DNA from: Ralstonia thomasii
Lineage (GTDB): Bacteria > Pseudomonadota > Gammaproteobacteria > Burkholderiales > Burkholderiaceae
Assembly: GCF_958405895.1 (NCBI RefSeq)
Contig: NZ_CATZAR010000004.1
Length of the DNA stretch: 64,000 bases
Reading direction: 5' to 3' (one strand)
The translations under genes and the position numbers were made by a program. The notes under the pieces were generated by a model, which ran no database searches, was not told where the DNA came from, and saw nothing but the letters and a program-made list of their open reading frames with translations. Shown piece by piece: positions 62,064 to 64,000 of this stretch. The number at the start of each line of letters is the position of its first letter. Position 1 is the stretch's first letter.

Positions 62064-63986
62064 TCAGGCCAGCAGGCGGTTCACACGTTGCACGTAGGCT
62101 GCCGGGTCGGCCAATGCGCCACCCTCTGCCAACAGTGCCTGATCGAACAGCACATGCAGGCGATCTTCAAACGCGGCGCGGTCGGCTTCGTTGCCGGTCA
62201 CGGTTTCCAGCAGCGCGAGCTTGCGCACAAGCGGGTGCGTCGGGTTCAGTTCCAGCACGGGTTTGCTGTCAGGCGCCTGTTGGCCGGCCTGCTTGAGCAG
62301 ACGGGCCAGCGTGCCGCTGATGTCGCCTTCATCGGCCACCAGGCACGACGGCGAATCGGTCAGGCGATGCGTGATGCGCACGTCCTTGGCCTTGTCGCTG
62401 AGCACCGCCTTGGCGCGCTCGACCAGCGGCTTGAACTCGCCTTCCACCTTGGCGTGCTCGGCCTTCTCGGCTTCGCCTTCCAAGGCGCCCAGGTCGAGAT
62501 CGCCACGCGCAACCGACACCAGTTCCTTCTCTTCGAAATCGTGCAGGAACGAGAGCATCCACTCGTCCACGCGGTCGGTCAGCAGCAGCACTTCCACACC
62601 CTTCTTGCGGAAGATTTCCAGATGCGGGCTCGACTTGGCCGCCGTCCAGTTTTCGGCGGTCACGTAGTAGATCTTGTCCTGACCTTCCTTCATGCGGCCG
62701 ACGTAATCGGCCAGCGAGACGGTCTGGGCGCTGTCTTCGTTGTGCGTGGAAGCAAAGCGGAGCAGCTTGGCAATGCGGTCCTTGTTGGCGTGGTCCTCGC
62801 CGATGCCCTCCTTGAGCACCTGACCGAAGTTCTGCCAGAACGTGGCGTACTTCTCCTTCTCGGCTGCGTCATCCGACTCGGCCATCGATTCGAGCATGCC
62901 GAGCACGCGCTTGGTCGAACCCTCGCGGATGGCTTTCACGTCGCGGCTTTCCTGCAGGATTTCGCGCGAGACATTCAGCGGCAAATCGGCCGAATCGATC
63001 ACGCCCTTCACGAAGCGCTGGTAGGCCGGCAGCAGTTGCTCGGCGTCGTCCATGATGAAGACGCGCTTGACGTACAGCTTCAGGCCGCTGCGGCGCTCGC
63101 GGTCCCACAGGTCGAACGGCGCGTTGGTCGGGATGTACAGCAGTTGCGTGTATTCGCTGCGGCCTTCCACACGGTTGTGCGTCCAGGCGAGCGGCTTGCC
63201 GTTTTCGTGGGCGATGTGCTGGTAGAACGCGATGTACTGATCATCGGTCACGTCAGCGCGCGGGCGTGCCCACAGGGCGCTGCCCTGGTTGATGGTTTCC
63301 CATTCGTCCTGGGCCACCATCGCCTTCTTCTCTTCGTCCCACGCTTCCTTGCGCATCTGGATCGGCAGGGAGATGTGGTCCGAATACTTTTGCACGACCG
63401 ACTTGATGCGCCAAGCGGAGAGGAAATCGTCCTCACCCTCGCGCAGGTGCAGCGTGATGGTGGTGCCTCGCTCGGCACGTTCGATGGTGTCGACAGTGAA
63501 TTCGCCGTCGCCGGTGCTTTCCCAGCGCACGGCTTCATTGGCGGCCACACCGGCGCGGCGCGATTCCACCGTCACGCGGTCGGCCACGATGAATGCCGAG
63601 TAGAAGCCCACGCCAAACTGGCCGATCAGCGCAGCATCCTTCTGCTGGTCGCCCGAAAGCTGGCTGAAGAACTCGCGCGTGCCCGAGCGGGCGATGGTGC
63701 CGAGGTTGCGGATGGCCTCGTCGCGGCTCATGCCGATGCCGTTGTCGGCAATCGTGATGGTGCGCGCGGCGGCATCAAAGCCGATGCGGATGCCTAGCTC
63801 ACCGCCGCCTTCCAGCAGCGACGGATTGGCGATACCCTCAAAGCGCAGCTTGTCCACCGCATCTGAAGCATTGGAAACCAGTTCCCGCAGGAAGATTTCC
63901 TTGTTGCTGTATAGCGAGTGGATCATCAGGTGCAGAAGCTGCTTCACTTCTGCCTGGAAAGCCATCTTCTCGTGCGGTGCGCTCAT
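62064..63986 (-). CDS. htpG: Chaperone protein HtpG (Hsp90)
   Basis: 640 residues, normal length. N-terminal GHKL ATP-binding domain (NKEIFLRELVSNASDAVDKL; DNGIGMSRDEAIRNLGTIA; GQFGVGFYSAFIVAD), middle domain (LKLYVKRVFIMDDAEQLLP; LPLNVSREILQES) and C-terminal dimerisation domain. Start at MSAPHEKMAF, the usual start in related proteins; ATG at 63995 would add three residues. The promoter lies outside the window. Confidence 0.97.
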   Translation of the reverse strand: MSAPHEKMAFQAEVKQLLHLMIHSLYSNKEIFLRELVSNASDAVDKLRFEGIANPSLLEGGGELGIRIGFDAAARTITIADNGIGMSRDEAIRNLGTIARSGTREFFSQLSGDQQKDAALIGQFGVGFYSAFIVADRVTVESRRAGVAANEAVRWESTGDGEFTVDTIERAERGTTITLHLREGEDDFLSAWRIKSVVQKYSDHISLPIQMRKEAWDEEKKAMVAQDEWETINQGSALWARPRADVTDDQYIAFYQHIAHENGKPLAWTHNRVEGRSEYTQLLYIPTNAPFDLWDRERRSGLKLYVKRVFIMDDAEQLLPAYQRFVKGVIDSADLPLNVSREILQESRDVKAIREGSTKRVLGMLESMAESDDAAEKEKYATFWQNFGQVLKEGIGEDHANKDRIAKLLRFASTHNEDSAQTVSLADYVGRMKEGQDKIYYVTAENWTAAKSSPHLEIFRKKGVEVLLLTDRVDEWMLSFLHDFEEKELVSVARGDLDLGALEGEAEKAEHAKVEGEFKPLVERAKAVLSDKAKDVRITHRLTDSPSCLVADEGDISGTLARLLKQAGQQAPDSKPVLELNPTHPLVRKLALLETVTGNEADRAAFEDRLHVLFDQALLAEGGALADPAAYVQRVNRLLA

Positions 63987-64000
63987 GGTGTGCATAGAAA

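Noticed and set aside
62058..63797. 579-codon plus-strand frame opposite htpG
   Set aside because: htpG is unmistakable on the minus strand; the plus frame has shadow composition.

Overview
The window looks like a high-GC betaproteobacterial chromosome, most likely Ralstonia (Burkholderiaceae). This rests on gene content and order (dut, clpA, clpS, a cold-shock gene, DUF1841, MoxR/VWA genes, htpG) and GC-rich codon use; no database search was run. No rRNA, tRNA or CRISPR array was seen.

Layout. Positions 1-3724 are core chromosome: the 3' end of dut, clpA and clpS on the minus strand, and a cold-shock gene with a long leader. Positions 3725-48480 are one integrative and conjugative element (ICE) of the Tn4371 type, bounded by the direct repeat TTTTTTGTT. 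The left copy is the T-tract of the cold-shock gene terminator. From 48499 the chromosome resumes with an EamA-type exporter, DUF1841, two small c-type cytochromes, a MoxR-GNAT-VWA cluster, a spermidine-synthase-like methyltransferase, a TPR membrane protein, DUF1993, a frameshifted PilJ-like sensor, and a 3-kb block (MBL-fold hydrolase, solute-binding protein, secreted protein) lying between a truncated and an intact copy of a DNA glycosylase gene, followed by htpG.

ICE organisation. The left end has a tyrosine integrase overlapping a DUF1016 nuclease gene. Next is a loose array of accessory and regulatory genes (DUF2958 twice, DUF932, a long ParB-like protein, DUF736, an XRE regulator, DUF2285, an AlpA-like HTH protein) separated by unusually long, repeated non-coding leaders, with a nreAB-like nickel module among them. 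A plasmid-like block follows (RepA, three 17-bp iterons, ParA, small partner), then DUF2840, TraF and the relaxase. Metal cargo sits between relaxase and traR: cadR/cadA, a His/Gly-rich zinc-ribbon protein, a ZIP-like transporter, a truncated sensor kinase and czcICBA. The right half is the conjugation machine: traR, an EexN-like lipoprotein, traG, a CopG-like gene, trbBCDEJ, a second EexN-like lipoprotein, trbLFGI and DUF2274, mostly joined by 4-nt ATGA overlaps.

Function. Int (with the AlpA-like protein as candidate directionality factor) would excise the element. RepA/iterons and ParA could maintain the circle. RlxS, TraG and the Trb proteins would transfer it. The cargo would export Ni (nre), Cd/Zn/Pb (cadA) and Co/Zn/Cd (czcCBA).

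The least-explained signals are a 40-bp imperfect direct repeat placed almost symmetrically inside both att sites, the repeated leaders, the operator-filled and possibly leaderless nreA promoter, the His-rich zinc-ribbon gene between cadA and the ZIP gene, a strong hairpin just before the relaxase, and the glycosylase duplication around the 3-kb block.
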